Origin: Colletotrichum lupini
Lineage: Eukaryota > Ascomycota > Sordariomycetes > Glomerellales > Glomerellaceae
NCBI RefSeq assembly: GCF_023278565.1
Contig: NC_064679.1
Location: forward strand, 2,170,001-2,234,000
DNA: 64,000 nt
Reading direction: 5' to 3'
Below the pieces are notes generated by a model that saw only the letters and a list, made by a program, of their open reading frames with translations, was not told the origin of the DNA and searched no databases. Shown here one piece after another: positions 10,029 through 21,973 of this stretch. How positions within the stretch are numbered: the first letter of the stretch is position 1; each line of letters opens with the position of its first letter. The position numbers and the translations under genes are program-made.

Positions 10029-13000
10029 CAATTTAACCGCTACGGTTAGAAGTATAATTCGACCTTAGGCCCGTTTACTAAGTCGTCTCTTTTTCCCCTT
10101 TTTCTCTACTCTTTTTATATAACCTATCCCTCTATTTATATAATAACTTTTCTATTATTTACGAATTACTCTAATCCCTTATTTAGTACTACTTTCGTAA
10201 AAACGTCTGCGAGGTTATTTTTATTATTAATTTAATAGATCTTAAGTATCTCGCGCCTTTTATATAATTACCTAAGGGCTATAATATCGATTATAAGCCT
10301 CTTTTCCTTCGTCGTTCTTAATTTAACGAGGTATTTATATAGTAAGTAGGAATCTATATAAATAACCGTTAGAATAGGTAGAAGGCTAATTCGATTAATA
10401 ATCTTCCTTAGCGTTATTAAAATCGCGTGGGAGAGGTTAACGCCGTTAACTATACTATAAACCTCTAATACTAATATACTTCTCGTTACCTACTTATTTT
10501 TAGTTAATAAGTAGTAAATTATATTACTATATATAATAAATTCGCTCTCGCTTATACTCTCGTTAGCTAGGATAATAATATATCCTAATTACGAAGTAAG
10601 GTCGTTATTATTTATAAATAACCTATTAATAAAGACGTAGAGCTTACTAATTATAAGGTCGATTAGGTAATAAATAAGACCTCGATCGAGATTTATTTAT
10701 TACTATTTAAGCCGCTTATTAAGTACTTCGACGTCTCGTTTAGTTAGATCTATAGTTTATGCTACCTTAGCGTAGTTAAAAGTTACCTCGGGCTAATAAA
10801 TATTCGTAATATATACCCCTCGTACGAGCTTAGCTTTATACCGCTTTTTAACGTTAGTTATATTTAGATCGACGAGGTTAATCTTCTTACCCTACTCCTT
10901 TTATTAAAAAACGATAGTTTCCTTTTTAATTATAAAAATCCCGCCGTTAAATACTAAGGGGGTGTTTATTATAAGGACCTCTTTTAGCTTTACTACGAAG
11001 CCCGCTTTCTAAAGCTCCTTATCCTCTTTTTTTATAAAGTTAATATTAAATAGGCCTAATATATTATTAGTTTATATTCTAACGATCCTAAATTAGTCGC
11101 CTTCATACTCCGCGACTAGTAAGTACGGGTCGTACGTAGAAATAACTATTAATAGTTAATTAATATAAAAATCGTAATAAGTAGCTTACTAATAGGTACC
11201 CGATTCTACGAGCTTATATAGTAGCTTAAGTACTTTAATAATCGTACCTTCTAAGTACTTACTAGCTATTTCCTTCGGTAAATAGGCTAGGATTTTCCTT
11301 ATAAGCCCTATAGCCGATTAAGTATAGGCCTAGGTAATATTACGGCTCTAAATCTCGTATCCCTTCTTCCGTAGCGATATTATTAATACTATTATTAATC
11401 GTTAGCTATAGTACTATATAGTGGGCGATTATATAAGTAGCGTCGCTTTTTTAACGTCGCCGTACCTCTAAATTACGTATCTAGACTTCTCGTACGGCTA
11501 GGGTGTTCTTTTCCCTTTAATCTTACGAACTATTCGTAATTTAAATATACGGAGGTTTATATATTTTTCTAAGTTATATAAGATAAATCAATAGACCCCT
11601 TAATTATAAAGAGTGTCTATTTCGATAAGATCTAATCCCTTATATAGCTTTTTAGTAATTATAATTACGCCTTTTTTACGTAGTTTAACCGCTAGCTTAA
11701 AATCGGCTTTCTTTTTTATTATATAAAAAGTATTAATTACCTCGTCGCTAGTAATAAATTGCCGCGTTAGGGCTTGCTATTATAGTCTTCTGCGACGTCT
11801 CGCTAGTAGTATTAGTACCCTTTCGGTAATATCCTCTTCTTCGTCGTCTATTAGTACTACTACGACGATTTTATTAAAAATAATTTCCTATATTTTTATT
11901 GCGGGTTATATAGTTTCCCCTAGCTCTTCTTTTTTTTATAAGTTGGAAATTACCTCGTTAAGATCTATATAGTATAGTTTAACTACCGTAATTAATACTT
12001 CGAGTAGCTAGTTACGATCTCTTACGACTATATAAGAGCGCTCGTTAACGGAAATTAACTTATATAGCCTAGCTTATTATTAAGTGATTTTGCGCTATAC
12101 TCGTATATCCGAATTTAGCGGTATATTTAGATTATCCCCTATATTGGGCTTATTATGCGCAATAATTACCTCGTTAACTTACTTTTTTACGCTTACTTTG
12201 CGTAGTACCCGTATTACTTTTTTAATTACTCGGGCTCGTTAGCTTATACTTAGCGACGGTAGCGAGGCTAAGGTCGTTCTTAAATATGCTCTAAATATTA
12301 ATAGCGTTAGTATAAGTCCGTTAGGCCCTATAGTATTATTATAGTATTTAAGTGCTATCTAGAGGCATTCGTCGTCGGTAGAATCCGGATTTTCCTCTTT
12401 AATAATTCTAAACGCCCTTTTTAATTATTAATATGCCCTTTTTACCTTTTTAATACTATAGTACGCTTTAACGGGTACGACTTTTAGCTATATATTATAG
12501 GCCGTCGCATTATCCCTAAATTCTACCGACTTAAAGCTAGTATTAGCATTAGTTCTAATGCTATCTAGCGGTCCCTAGTATATATCGATCTAGCTTTTTC
12601 GTAGGGCTGCTTATACTATTTTTATTTATAGATCCTAAAGGAATTGCCCTGCTTAGAAAGATATAGCTACGTCGATTATATATAGTACTAGCCGACTATT
12701 TAAATAGAAGATATCGACGACTATTTCTTAGTTAAAGTTAAGCTTATTACGTAATTTAAACTTAAATCTGCGTGGGCTCTACGTATTTATTTAGTATTAA
12801 TAATATACTTTCGTTAACTACTCTAGCGCCCCTATTTTAATATTATTATTACTTAATTACTTTAAGAGGTTATATAGCCTCGTAACCAATAGGTACCCGA
12901 ATCTCTAGTATAGTCTTCTGAGCTCACTTTTTATTAAGTAATTAATCGATTTTGTATTATTAGTAAGCTTTATAAACGTATGCCCCTATCGTCGTTTAAC

Positions 13001-16000
13001 TATTTCGAAGTACTTACTACTAGAGATTCTATTCCTCGTATTATCGAATATAATACTTAGTTAATCTATATCTTTTAAATATAAGAGAAATAGGGTATTA
13101 ATAAGTAAAATATAGAAAGTTATTGTTCCGAAGTATGTCTTTATTTTTATTATACTTAGGGCGACGATTTCCTTACTTAGGCCGAAACTAATCCTTATAA
13201 TACCCGCTATTAACGTATTAAGCATTATTAGTACGATTTTCTATAGCGCTTAGAATTGCTCTTTTCCTTTAGTTAACTATTATAATGCCCTAGTATCTAG
13301 GATAATCTTATAGAAATCGTCTAGGCTATACTTTTTACTCGCGTAGAATACTTATACGAGCTTAGTATTCGAGGGATCTAAGTAATATAAAAAGGACCCC
13401 TCTAGCTATCCCTAAATTTACTTAGTACTATATTCCTTTTTTTTAAATATCGAGAGAGATAGCGTCTTCTCTTTAATTATTAAAAAAATAGGCTTTGGCC
13501 TTATTAAATTCGCCCTTTTAGCCGCCTCTATATTCGTTATCTAAGGGACCTTCCCTTACTATTTATAAATAAAAGCTTACTTATTAAGAGCTTTTGCTAC
13601 CCTCTATTCGTTTAGCCTCGTATAGCCTCCGGAGGCTAACGGGGTAAAAAAAGAGTAGTTAATATTATTAATTTCGTTATAATTTAATTCGTTAGTATAG
13701 GGGGTAAGATCTTCCTTATTTTCTAAATCTCCTATAGGGGGTATATACTTTAGGCCGCTACTTTAGCTACTATTATTAAGTTCTATACCCCCGGATTTAC
13801 TCTTATATATAACGAGGAATTAGTTAAACTAACGAGGGCTAGTTTTACCGTTTATTACCCTCGACTTTTTATATTATTCGTACGATTTAGCACGCTCTTC
13901 TTTAGAGTAGTTACTTAACTAATATCTATCCTTTTTATAAATATAATATTACCTCTTCTATTACCCTGCCCGTAAGTTAAATCTCTACTTATTTAACGAA
14001 TCTAGGCCTCTTTACTAGCGATTACCGTATTTAGCCTCTTTTCCTTTTTTATTATACGTTTAATCGATTTAATATTATTAATAAGGGCCGTCGTATGCTT
14101 AGAAATAGGTTTAGTATAGTATTCTTATTTTAATATTAAAGCTAGATCTTAGCCTCGAATAGAGCGTCTCGTAGTTTTCGGGTACCTAGTATAAGGTGAT
14201 TTTTACCTCTAGTATATACTAAACTACGGTATAAAAATATCCGACTTTTTGCTCGTTTATCCCCTTATTTAGCTAGGTTTTCGCTAGCTTATCGATTTAA
14301 TTAATAAGCTTTTTAAGGATCTTTATTTACGATTTGCCCTCTATTATCCTAGCTATAGATATAAAAGAAATCGCTTATAGCTTAAATAGGAGCTCTAGGT
14401 TCTTATTATAGGTCTCGAAGCGGCTTTAGATTATATTAATTATACTAAAAAAGTCGTTTCGATCGAGATTACGTACCGCTTCGTAATAGTAATTAGAGGC
14501 TTTGCTTATAAGTACGATATTAATTACTAAATAGTACTAGTGTTCCCTAATTCCGACTTTTTTATAATAATCGTAAAACATCGTTAGGGTTTTTTATAAG
14601 ACCTTATACTTCCCCTTAGAGTATAATTTCTCTTTTGGGAAGATCTTTTTAAGGTCTATAAATTGCCTCGTATTTATTATTAGATTTTTAGTATCTATAT
14701 GCGATCCTTACGTCGCTACGTATTATTAATAACTTTAGGTTATTTACTTCCTTTCTTATTAGCTAATCGGCGCCGAATTTCGTATTAGTAACGGTAACAA
14801 GTTATAGATCGAAATAGGTAGAATTATTAATTATCGTACTTCTAGTATTATATTTTGCCCCAGTATATCCTTTTATAATAATAGATTTCTATTAGTAATT
14901 ATAGGGAGGAAATCTGGGTCGTTTACCCTTTTTCTAAATTTGTTAAAGCGATTATACGCTCTATCGACCTATGCCTAGTTCTATAATACGAATTCCTCCT
15001 CTATAATTATTATTATTAGTATTTCGTATAGTTTTTATAATTATAATTGCGCTAGTAATACCCCTCGCCCGTAAAGGAATCTATTAACTACTTTTATAAT
15101 TCCTAGGCTTGTGCTTGCGAACTATTTATTTAGTTAATAACTAAGGTCGTTTATAATCTCGTAAAATAGGGGTTATCCCTATAGCCCCTTTTTCTCGTAA
15201 ACCTTAGTTAAATAGATTAATACCGCGTTAATTTACTTATTATTAAGCTAATTTGCGATTTTATATATCTACGTTCCCTAATAATCCGGGTTAATATTTA
15301 CTTACTTATAAGGGATTAGGATTCTATTTAAGATCGGGTTTCGTCCTCTTTTTCTTTACCCTAACTCGCTAAGGGTCGTGCTCTAGCTTATGCTTATATT
15401 AGCGGTTATTAGCGTATTTAATCTTAACGGGGATATATTTAATCCGCACGCTAGTTATAGTAAATCCGTACTTTTACTACTTAACGAATTTATTAAGGTC
15501 TAGGAGATTCCCGCTTCCTCTTACCGTCTTACTATTACTCTTATTTTTACTATTTTTAATAATTATTACTACCTTTCTAAATCGCTAACTATCGTACTTA
15601 CTAAGATCTTCCTTTTTATTTAGTAAAAAAGGGTAAGTTTTAGTAGTTCTTTTTAATAATAATAGCGGTAGACGTTCGTATTATTATAGGAAGATGTAGT
15701 AATTAGTCTCGGGATCTTTATTAGTTACTAATTTCCGCTATCCCGTATACTTCTAGCCTCCTAAGCCTCGTACTCTCTATAATCTCTAAATAACTTCCTT
15801 CCTCAACCTACCTCCTCTAGGGTAGTATTCCATAGGAATAGTTAAAAGTAGATACTAGGTAGCTTATAGAAGAGCTATATAGGCTATTAGGAACCGTATA
15901 GGCCGTTAAGTATAGTTAACGAAGTTAAGCCCTCCTTCTCGTAAAATCGTATATTTTAAAAAAATTACTAAAAATGCCTACTTATTACTCGTACGTAGTA

Positions 16001-16449
16001 GGGTTAGATACCTTAAAGATCTTATTTTTTACGGCCTCTCGGTACTCTATTTTATATTTTTTAGGTAGTCTTTTTTATAGCTTAATTATAGTTAAGTAAT
16101 TATCGCTTACTAGCGATCCCTTTTATTACTTAGTTAATTTTTAATCGCGGGCCGGCCGTAGAAAAATCGTTTAGTAAAAAAGCTACTCGGGGCGATAGTA
16201 AAAGGCTAGTTACTTAAGTAGTTCCGTTAATTAACGTAGTTTAACGTAGTAAACGTCGACTTCTCGTAGGTAGTAAAGGGCTACGATTACTTAATTCTAT
16301 ATAGTATTCGAAAATCGCCTCTTTTTTTGTTTACTTTTATAAGGTTAATTAGTACGAATCTCCTATCCCGTACGGTATTAAGAAGTCGTTTTTTTTACGT
16401 AGCGAGATACTTTACTAATTTATAATAATAAAATTTAACTACTAATTAG

Positions 16450-16654
16450 TATTAGTATTCTTATTATAAAGTAGTTAGTTCGAACTATAGTTAACGAAGA
16501 GATTAATTAAATTATATAAATATCTGCGTAGTAAGTATAAAAAGGAGGTTCTAACCATAGGTTGGGCTAGCTACGATAATCGTAAATAGGGCCCCTAATT
16601 AGCCCCTGCGCAGTCGGCTGTATGCCGCGGTCGAATTGGACTTCCAATCCGACA
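16450..16654 (-). repeat. 5' LTR of copia element 1
   Basis: Second 205-bp LTR. Its left part is RIP-mutated, whereas the last 50 bp (16605-16654) keep CpA/TpG and look unmutated, marking a sharp RIP boundary next to the regulator gene. Confidence 0.85.
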
Positions 16655-16655
16655 G

Positions 16656-18892
16656 TCATCCATCATTCACCTTCCATTCGTCAATTAACTTCCGCCTCTG
16701 ATGGTTCGTAGCCCACCCCAACTCCGTCTCGATACCAGAAAGTAGCTCCAGTACCAATTCCTGTTCCGGTCGCGTATAAAAGGCTTGCCCTGCCACGAAA
16801 AGCGGCTGGACAGAGTGAACACGCACCGCATCAGTAGGATCCGCGAGGCTAATCCCACAAATCTCCTTGCAATGACGCAGCACCCCTTTCTGAATGAGTC
16901 GATACGATCGCAGACGCGCCGACACGGTCGACCGTATGGCCGTAGATTCTTGGGGCCGGTTCACCAGCAAAAGAATTTGAGCCATATGGTAGCTTTGCAT
17001 CGTCGACGCGCACATCGGAATGTCGTACCAGACCCTTTCCAAGTTCATATCCGTCTCATCATCACCCAAATCCCCGTGGCGACTAGAGAATCTTGTCCGG
17101 GCGCTGGGCACAAAGGTCGGCGGTAGACTCTCATACCACTCCTGTAATTCGACTTCAAGCTTCGTCCATCTTCCCAGGAGGAGTTCCTGCGTCAGACCGA
17201 GCGACATGCGCTGGCCGGCGGGCTTAGAATAGTCTTCCGGGCGAATACCGTCCCCGTTGGTGATGTAATTCACAATCTTCCCCAGGAGCCACAAAAGCTC
17301 GTTGCTTTTTGAGTCTTCATCCACGTTGGTCGAGGAGCGGATATCGGCCGTCGAAAAGGGGCTGAAGGGGAGTAAGAGGTTGCGTTCGTCTGTAGCAAGG
17401 CCAAAGTTCTGCCAAAGACGGATGTGGTCCAAGTTGAGACGCGTCTGGGTTTCGCTTATGACTTTCGAAGCGCAGATGTTAGCCTTTTGGCCACGACAGT
17501 GTATGTGTTGAAAAGCTTACAAGCACAGAGGAAGTCCTGCCTTGCCAGACTCCAGAATATTGGCCCCTTGGTCGGAGACTGCGGTATCGAGACCGGAGAA
17601 GATCCTCCCAGAGCTCTATCTGAGGCAGAGTACAGTGACAGAGCCGTGAGATGCGCCTTCCACGCATTCCCTGGGGCGTTCATCAACTCGTACATGCAGA
17701 GTATGGCAACTGCGGCAAAAGTATCCGCATGTTGGTCGCTCGTCTCGCTATGTAGCGCATCGTCCCTTGCTCCGGCGAGAGTGATTGCGTGCTTCAAATG
17801 TCTGATTGCTTGATGATAGTGTCGGACGGCGTGATATTGCCAGTCCGGGGGTGTCGTAGCCGAGGGAGCCACCGAAGCTCTCGCGCTGCGTGTCTGTCGG
17901 ATCTCGTTGTCATTTGACTGTGTGCGCGATAGGTGCTTTGCTGCGAGAGCGCAGATTGCCGATTTGAGAAGCGGCCGAGTCGTTGCTCTTATTGGTATTT
18001 TGCATGAGAAATGCGCAGATGTATCAAATAGGACCATCCTACCGCCCACATTTTAGTAGCTGTACAGCCCGAAGGTAGAGGGATATGAAGAGAACAGGGC
18101 TTACCACTGCCCAGGTCCTTGTCTGAAATGTCTCAGAAGCTTTAGAGCTATTATGTTCATCTCTGAATCATCGTCGTCGCCGTTGTCGTCCAAATCTTCG
18201 TCGTCATCTGCTTGAATTGTGGGTGATGGGAGGGCTACTGGGTTTAATACATCATCGTTCCCAACAGATGCAGTAACAGGTCTGCTCTGCACAACATCGC
18301 TATTCATTCGGAGGTCCTCAGAGGATTGTTGAGCGAACTCAGAAACTCCTTCCAACCGCGATGTGTAAGCCGGAGTTCTCCCACTCTCCGCATCCCGAGG
18401 TTCGGGTGTTGACAGCGTGTGACCCCATTCATCAGATGGTCCTCCTTCAGTATTGTGACTGTCGTGCTGCAGAAGAAAATCATCGTCGGAGACGTCGTCG
18501 TCTGCCTCGAATGGGTTCGTAATATTCACAAAGACAACTGAAGCGGTTGGTTAGTGACAACATCAACGCTAGATTCCAGACACAAATCGACCCACGTTCA
18601 TGCGGAATATCGAGCCAGGTTTGATCTTCTTCGAACAGATTCTCGACCACAACACGACCTGCAGAAGCCTTGTCTTGTCCTCGACAAAGAAGAGAGTGAT
18701 CAAAATGACGAAATTTTGTGTCTTGCGAAAAGACGCATTCGCGATCAGACTTGGTACATTGCCCGCAAGCCGGTCGTGCCTCGTTGCATTTTAGTTTTCG
18801 CTGCCGGCATGTCAAGCTGTTTGTTGAAGTTGTAAAGATAATGCACGTTTCTGATTGAAGGTAGCAACCCACCACCCATGATGCGAGCGCAT
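16656..18892 (-). CDS. Zn2Cys6 transcription factor with fungal_trans-type middle region (five exons)
   Basis: Nuclear DNA-binding regulator of 665 aa. Exons (minus strand): 18892-18873, 18816-18596, 18537-18105, 18038-17521, 17461-16656; introns of 56-66 nt, all GT-AG and in phase. The first exon is only 20 nt (MRSHHG plus two bases of Cys7). Splicing completes a perfect zinc cluster, C7-X2-C10-X6-C17-X6-C24-X2-C27-X6-C34, followed by an acidic stretch (ADDDEDLDDNGDDDD) and a C-terminal regulatory domain of the ARCA/fungal-specific type ending LGWATNHQRRKLIDEW. The TGA (16658-16656) lies one base from the LTR of copia element 1, so its 3' UTR now derives from the element. Target genes are unknown; the neighbour beyond the element is a truncated transporter. 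Confidence 0.85.
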
Positions 18893-19876
18893 GATACCTA
18901 CGCTATGGTCCAGAGAGGGCCAAAAAGGCCTCGACCACGGTCTCGACCGAAAGAGAGGGGGGCTCTGCTGGACGCGGTTGGTTTAAGGAATAACCCTTGT
19001 TAGTCGTAAGGTTGGGTAGCAAATGTGACGTTTAAGGGCGAAGAGATAACATGTCATAAGGGAAGAGATCCCAGGACTCAATGTGGTGGGTGACAAGAGA
19101 GGAAATCTTTCCGGCGGATGGTTCCGGTGGAACATGAAAAGGTGGGGGGGATACCTTTTTTTATCTCGAGGGTGTACTATCGTTGACAGGCAGAGAGTCA
19201 AACGAACGTTCTATGCTATCATTTTCCGTCAGCTCTAGTGATTAGCGTCATCAAGAGCTGATTAGGTCCCTCGTCGACCAAGTCAGCGCAACCAACGAGA
19301 CGAGACGCTTAAAAATTCAACCGTATAGTAAAATTTCGTTGGGAAGGAGAGTGTATCCGTCTACAGGTCAGAGTCAGGCGTTCGGCAAAGTTGCCTTACT
19401 CAGACACCGGCCAGAAGGGTCAGACGCTTATTGCCGATGGCGCGGGATGGACCGAATGTTCCCACCTCAACTGGCAATTTTGCCGACAGTGCCCTCAGTG
19501 AGCTTGCTTGCCAGTTGGTCTCAGACGAGAGGCAGCTAAACTCAACGATGCTAACAACTTACAAACCTAGAACCCTCGATGGGCGGGTTTTGAGATATGG
19601 CAACTAAGCCGAGCCGTATCGTTGTAAAAAAAACTGCACTGCATAGCCCACGCGTGAGACAACAGACTCTTGGCGAGCATGACCCCTGAAGGCCCAGTAA
19701 CCATTCCCGCCTGCGGGCTATCTATCGGATTTTTCATCAAGATGGCAAACCCGGTGGGCTTCATACCCGAAAGGAGAATAGCACGATATCAAGATGGGCA
19801 CAACATGCAGCCACCAAGCCAGTATAAGAACCTTTTGAGTGTTCTGAGGAAGGAAAGCTACGGTTCGCTCGCTGGT
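18893..19876. other. Intergenic upstream of the Zn2Cys6 gene
   Basis: Promoter side of the regulator and 3' side of the DUF7587-like gene. No gene recognised; short frames are without signals. Confidence 0.4.
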
Positions 19877-20803
19877 CTATGCTACAGAGCATTTATCTCG
19901 CCCAATACCCGAGAATAGGGCCTTGAACCCGCCAATGATTACAACATCGTTTATCGGTCGCTTCCGCAGAGAGAGTAATGCGGCTGTCATTGGGAGTGCC
20001 CATTCGTCTTCCGCTCCGAAACATCCCTGCGCAATGGAGCTGGCAAAGCGGAAGTCGGCCTTCGTCGCCGGCGTGGGTGAAGCGAAGCATTGGACGCGAA
20101 GCCTGCAGACCTTTTTTGCCAGTTCGAGATTCTTGTTCGGCAGCCCGAGCTCGGGAAAGAGCCTGAAAAGGCCATGATCGATGGTACTTTGGAGAGAGGC
20201 TGAAGAGCATACGCCTTCAATCGATAGCTTCCCTTGACACAAGTATTCCCCAAAGTTGTACTGAGTTTCTTGGCGCAAAAATCGCAGCTTAGATAGATTA
20301 TACGTGCGTGCTGCGTCTTTCCCAGTGAATGCATCAAGGAGCGCAACGTCGGGAATAAAGGAACCTCCAGGCAAAAGTCTTGTGTCCAAGATATAGATCC
20401 AGATATCGGACGGGTCGTCGGGACGCCCGTTTTTGGGCATGATGCTGCGATACAGTGCGTATTGAAGGGCGAAAAGTAATGAGCTCGTCCAAGACATGAG
20501 GTTGTCACCATCCCGAGCCCAACCGCGAAGGTGACAGTTGAGCATCTCGGCTGCTTCGTCCGGAGGCATCGAGAATATGTCGCAGTCGGATCCAGCGTGA
20601 CCACAGAGAGCAGCTCTTGACACGACAGATTTTAGAGATGTTTCACCTGAGGTGCTTGGTGCATGGACTCTGAAAAGGTATCGCGGGATCTTCTTCAGAG
20701 CTGAAGTAGCATCCCCATATGAAGGGCCGGGTGTAAAACGCACACAGCCGCGGGTCATGTGCTGAGTGGGAGCAGAGTCAATCTTGGTGGCCATTTTGAA
20801 CAC
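19877..20803 (-). CDS. DUF7587-like fungal protein of unknown function
   Basis: Single-exon frame of 308 aa (an alternative start MATKIDS is three codons in). The arrangement IPRYLFRVHAPSTSG near the N-terminus, then DIFSMPPDEAAEMLNCHLR, SWTSSLLFALQYALYR, a WIYILDTRLLPGGSFIPD strand and NFGEYLCQGKLSIEG matches, from memory, the large expanded Pezizomycotina family catalogued as DUF7587. The R..SP / WTSS / FGEYL spacing recalls a small-molecule-binding or ADP-ribosyltransferase-like layout, but no catalytic triad can be asserted. No signal peptide or membrane segment is seen. The family is often found in accessory regions; here it sits beside a RIP-bounded segment. Function unknown. Confidence 0.65.
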   Translation of the reverse strand: MFKMATKIDSAPTQHMTRGCVRFTPGPSYGDATSALKKIPRYLFRVHAPSTSGETSLKSVVSRAALCGHAGSDCDIFSMPPDEAAEMLNCHLRGWARDGDNLMSWTSSLLFALQYALYRSIMPKNGRPDDPSDIWIYILDTRLLPGGSFIPDVALLDAFTGKDAARTYNLSKLRFLRQETQYNFGEYLCQGKLSIEGVCSSASLQSTIDHGLFRLFPELGLPNKNLELAKKVCRLRVQCFASPTPATKADFRFASSIAQGCFGAEDEWALPMTAALLSLRKRPINDVVIIGGFKALFSGIGRDKCSVA

Positions 20804-21973
20804 ACTTTGGCCTATATCAGACGTTGAGGGGTTATTTGTGGTGTCGTCGGTGTAATAAGGTAGGCTTTAGACGATGTTGTTTTGGGTGAGAGATTTGCTA
20901 TTCACAACACCAGTTGAGTACCGAACATGGATGATAAAGCACGAATGAAGATGAACTTGTAAGAACAATCGTCAGAATTATATGTGATTTGAAGACAAAG
21001 TGTAGAGTGATAGGCATCCGGTCGGCAGTGACAAGTCTTGTTTATGATTCCATGTGATGTGACGTCAAAGTCCTCTGTTGCCCGATTCTCCAGATTGACG
21101 GCCTCCTGCATCGTTTTTTATGCATGTAGGCAGGCGATGACGGATACCGCAGGCGCGATAGGCAGCCATGCCGGTTACTGCGGAATGAGTAAGCTGTTGC
21201 AGCTGATAATCGCAAGATGAACGCCTCTTCGTCGTTGGTTTGGAATATCTGCCTTCGAATAAAGACATGTCTTTTAACCTCCACAGGGTGTTAATGGGAG
21301 GCTCTTGACATCTTCGGAAAGATGTCTGGGCGGCAGGATGGAAGATGCTCGCTTCGTGTGGGGACTGATAAGATAAGGTTAAGCTATCGATGGAAGCCGG
21401 GAGAGCGCCCGCCTCGGTGGTACCTTCGGAGATCCCTTTTCTCCGCATTCCGTTAGGCTTCCGTCTGTTCCCCAGCAAATCAGAGCGTACCGCCTCGGCA
21501 CTGTGGGGACGGAATGCTGGCAGCGAACCTCTTCAGCACCGAATCGGGCCACGGTGCCCCCTGGCAGTGGCAGCCCATTGGGAGTGGGACGTGCGGCCTC
21601 AGTGAGGTCAGTGCCTGGCTTGCCTGGCCCACACCAGAGCTTCAACACCTTCCACTGCTATCTGTCCAGGGGAATCGCAACCACCACGAACAACTTGCCT
21701 TTCATCACGATCCATTCTCCACCTTCCTCAACGACCGCCAGCTCAACTCGCGTCTTCTGTACGACCGCCGACGACCATCCTGCATATCAGCGACATTGAA
21801 CGATACCCAGCGATCCTATTTCCAGCCTTCGTTCCGTCCCTAGTCCGTCGATCCCCCGGCACCTCCGTGCTCCCGAAGTCCACGACCCTCAACCACCTAC
21901 TCACCTTTACCCTGCAATCCTGGCTTCCCCGGCCGGGCTAGCTGGCCGAGGACGTCCAGCGCCAGTCGAATGA
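20804..21973. other. Divergent intergenic region (DUF7587-like / VPS9 gene)
   Basis: 1.17 kb shared upstream region. From about 21640 it becomes C-rich and G-poor on the plus strand, as expected for the leader of the VPS9 gene. No gene recognised. Confidence 0.45.

Larger units (their letters stand above)
9803..16654 (-). mobile_element. Ty1/copia LTR retrotransposon, RIP-inactivated
   Basis: A 6.85-kb element bounded by 205-bp LTRs that differ from each other only by C/T and G/A transitions. Minus-strand translation shows, between stops, RNase H C-terminal remnants near 10200-10345 (IDSYLLYKYLVKLRTTKEKR ... NNLADVFTK, the copia-type end) and RT/RNase H text further right near 10550-11170. 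The order in the minus direction therefore ends with RNase H next to the left LTR, as in Ty1/copia. A purine tract on the minus strand abuts the left LTR (about 10011-10028), confirming orientation. No intact frame survives, so the element is non-autonomous. Confidence 0.85.
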
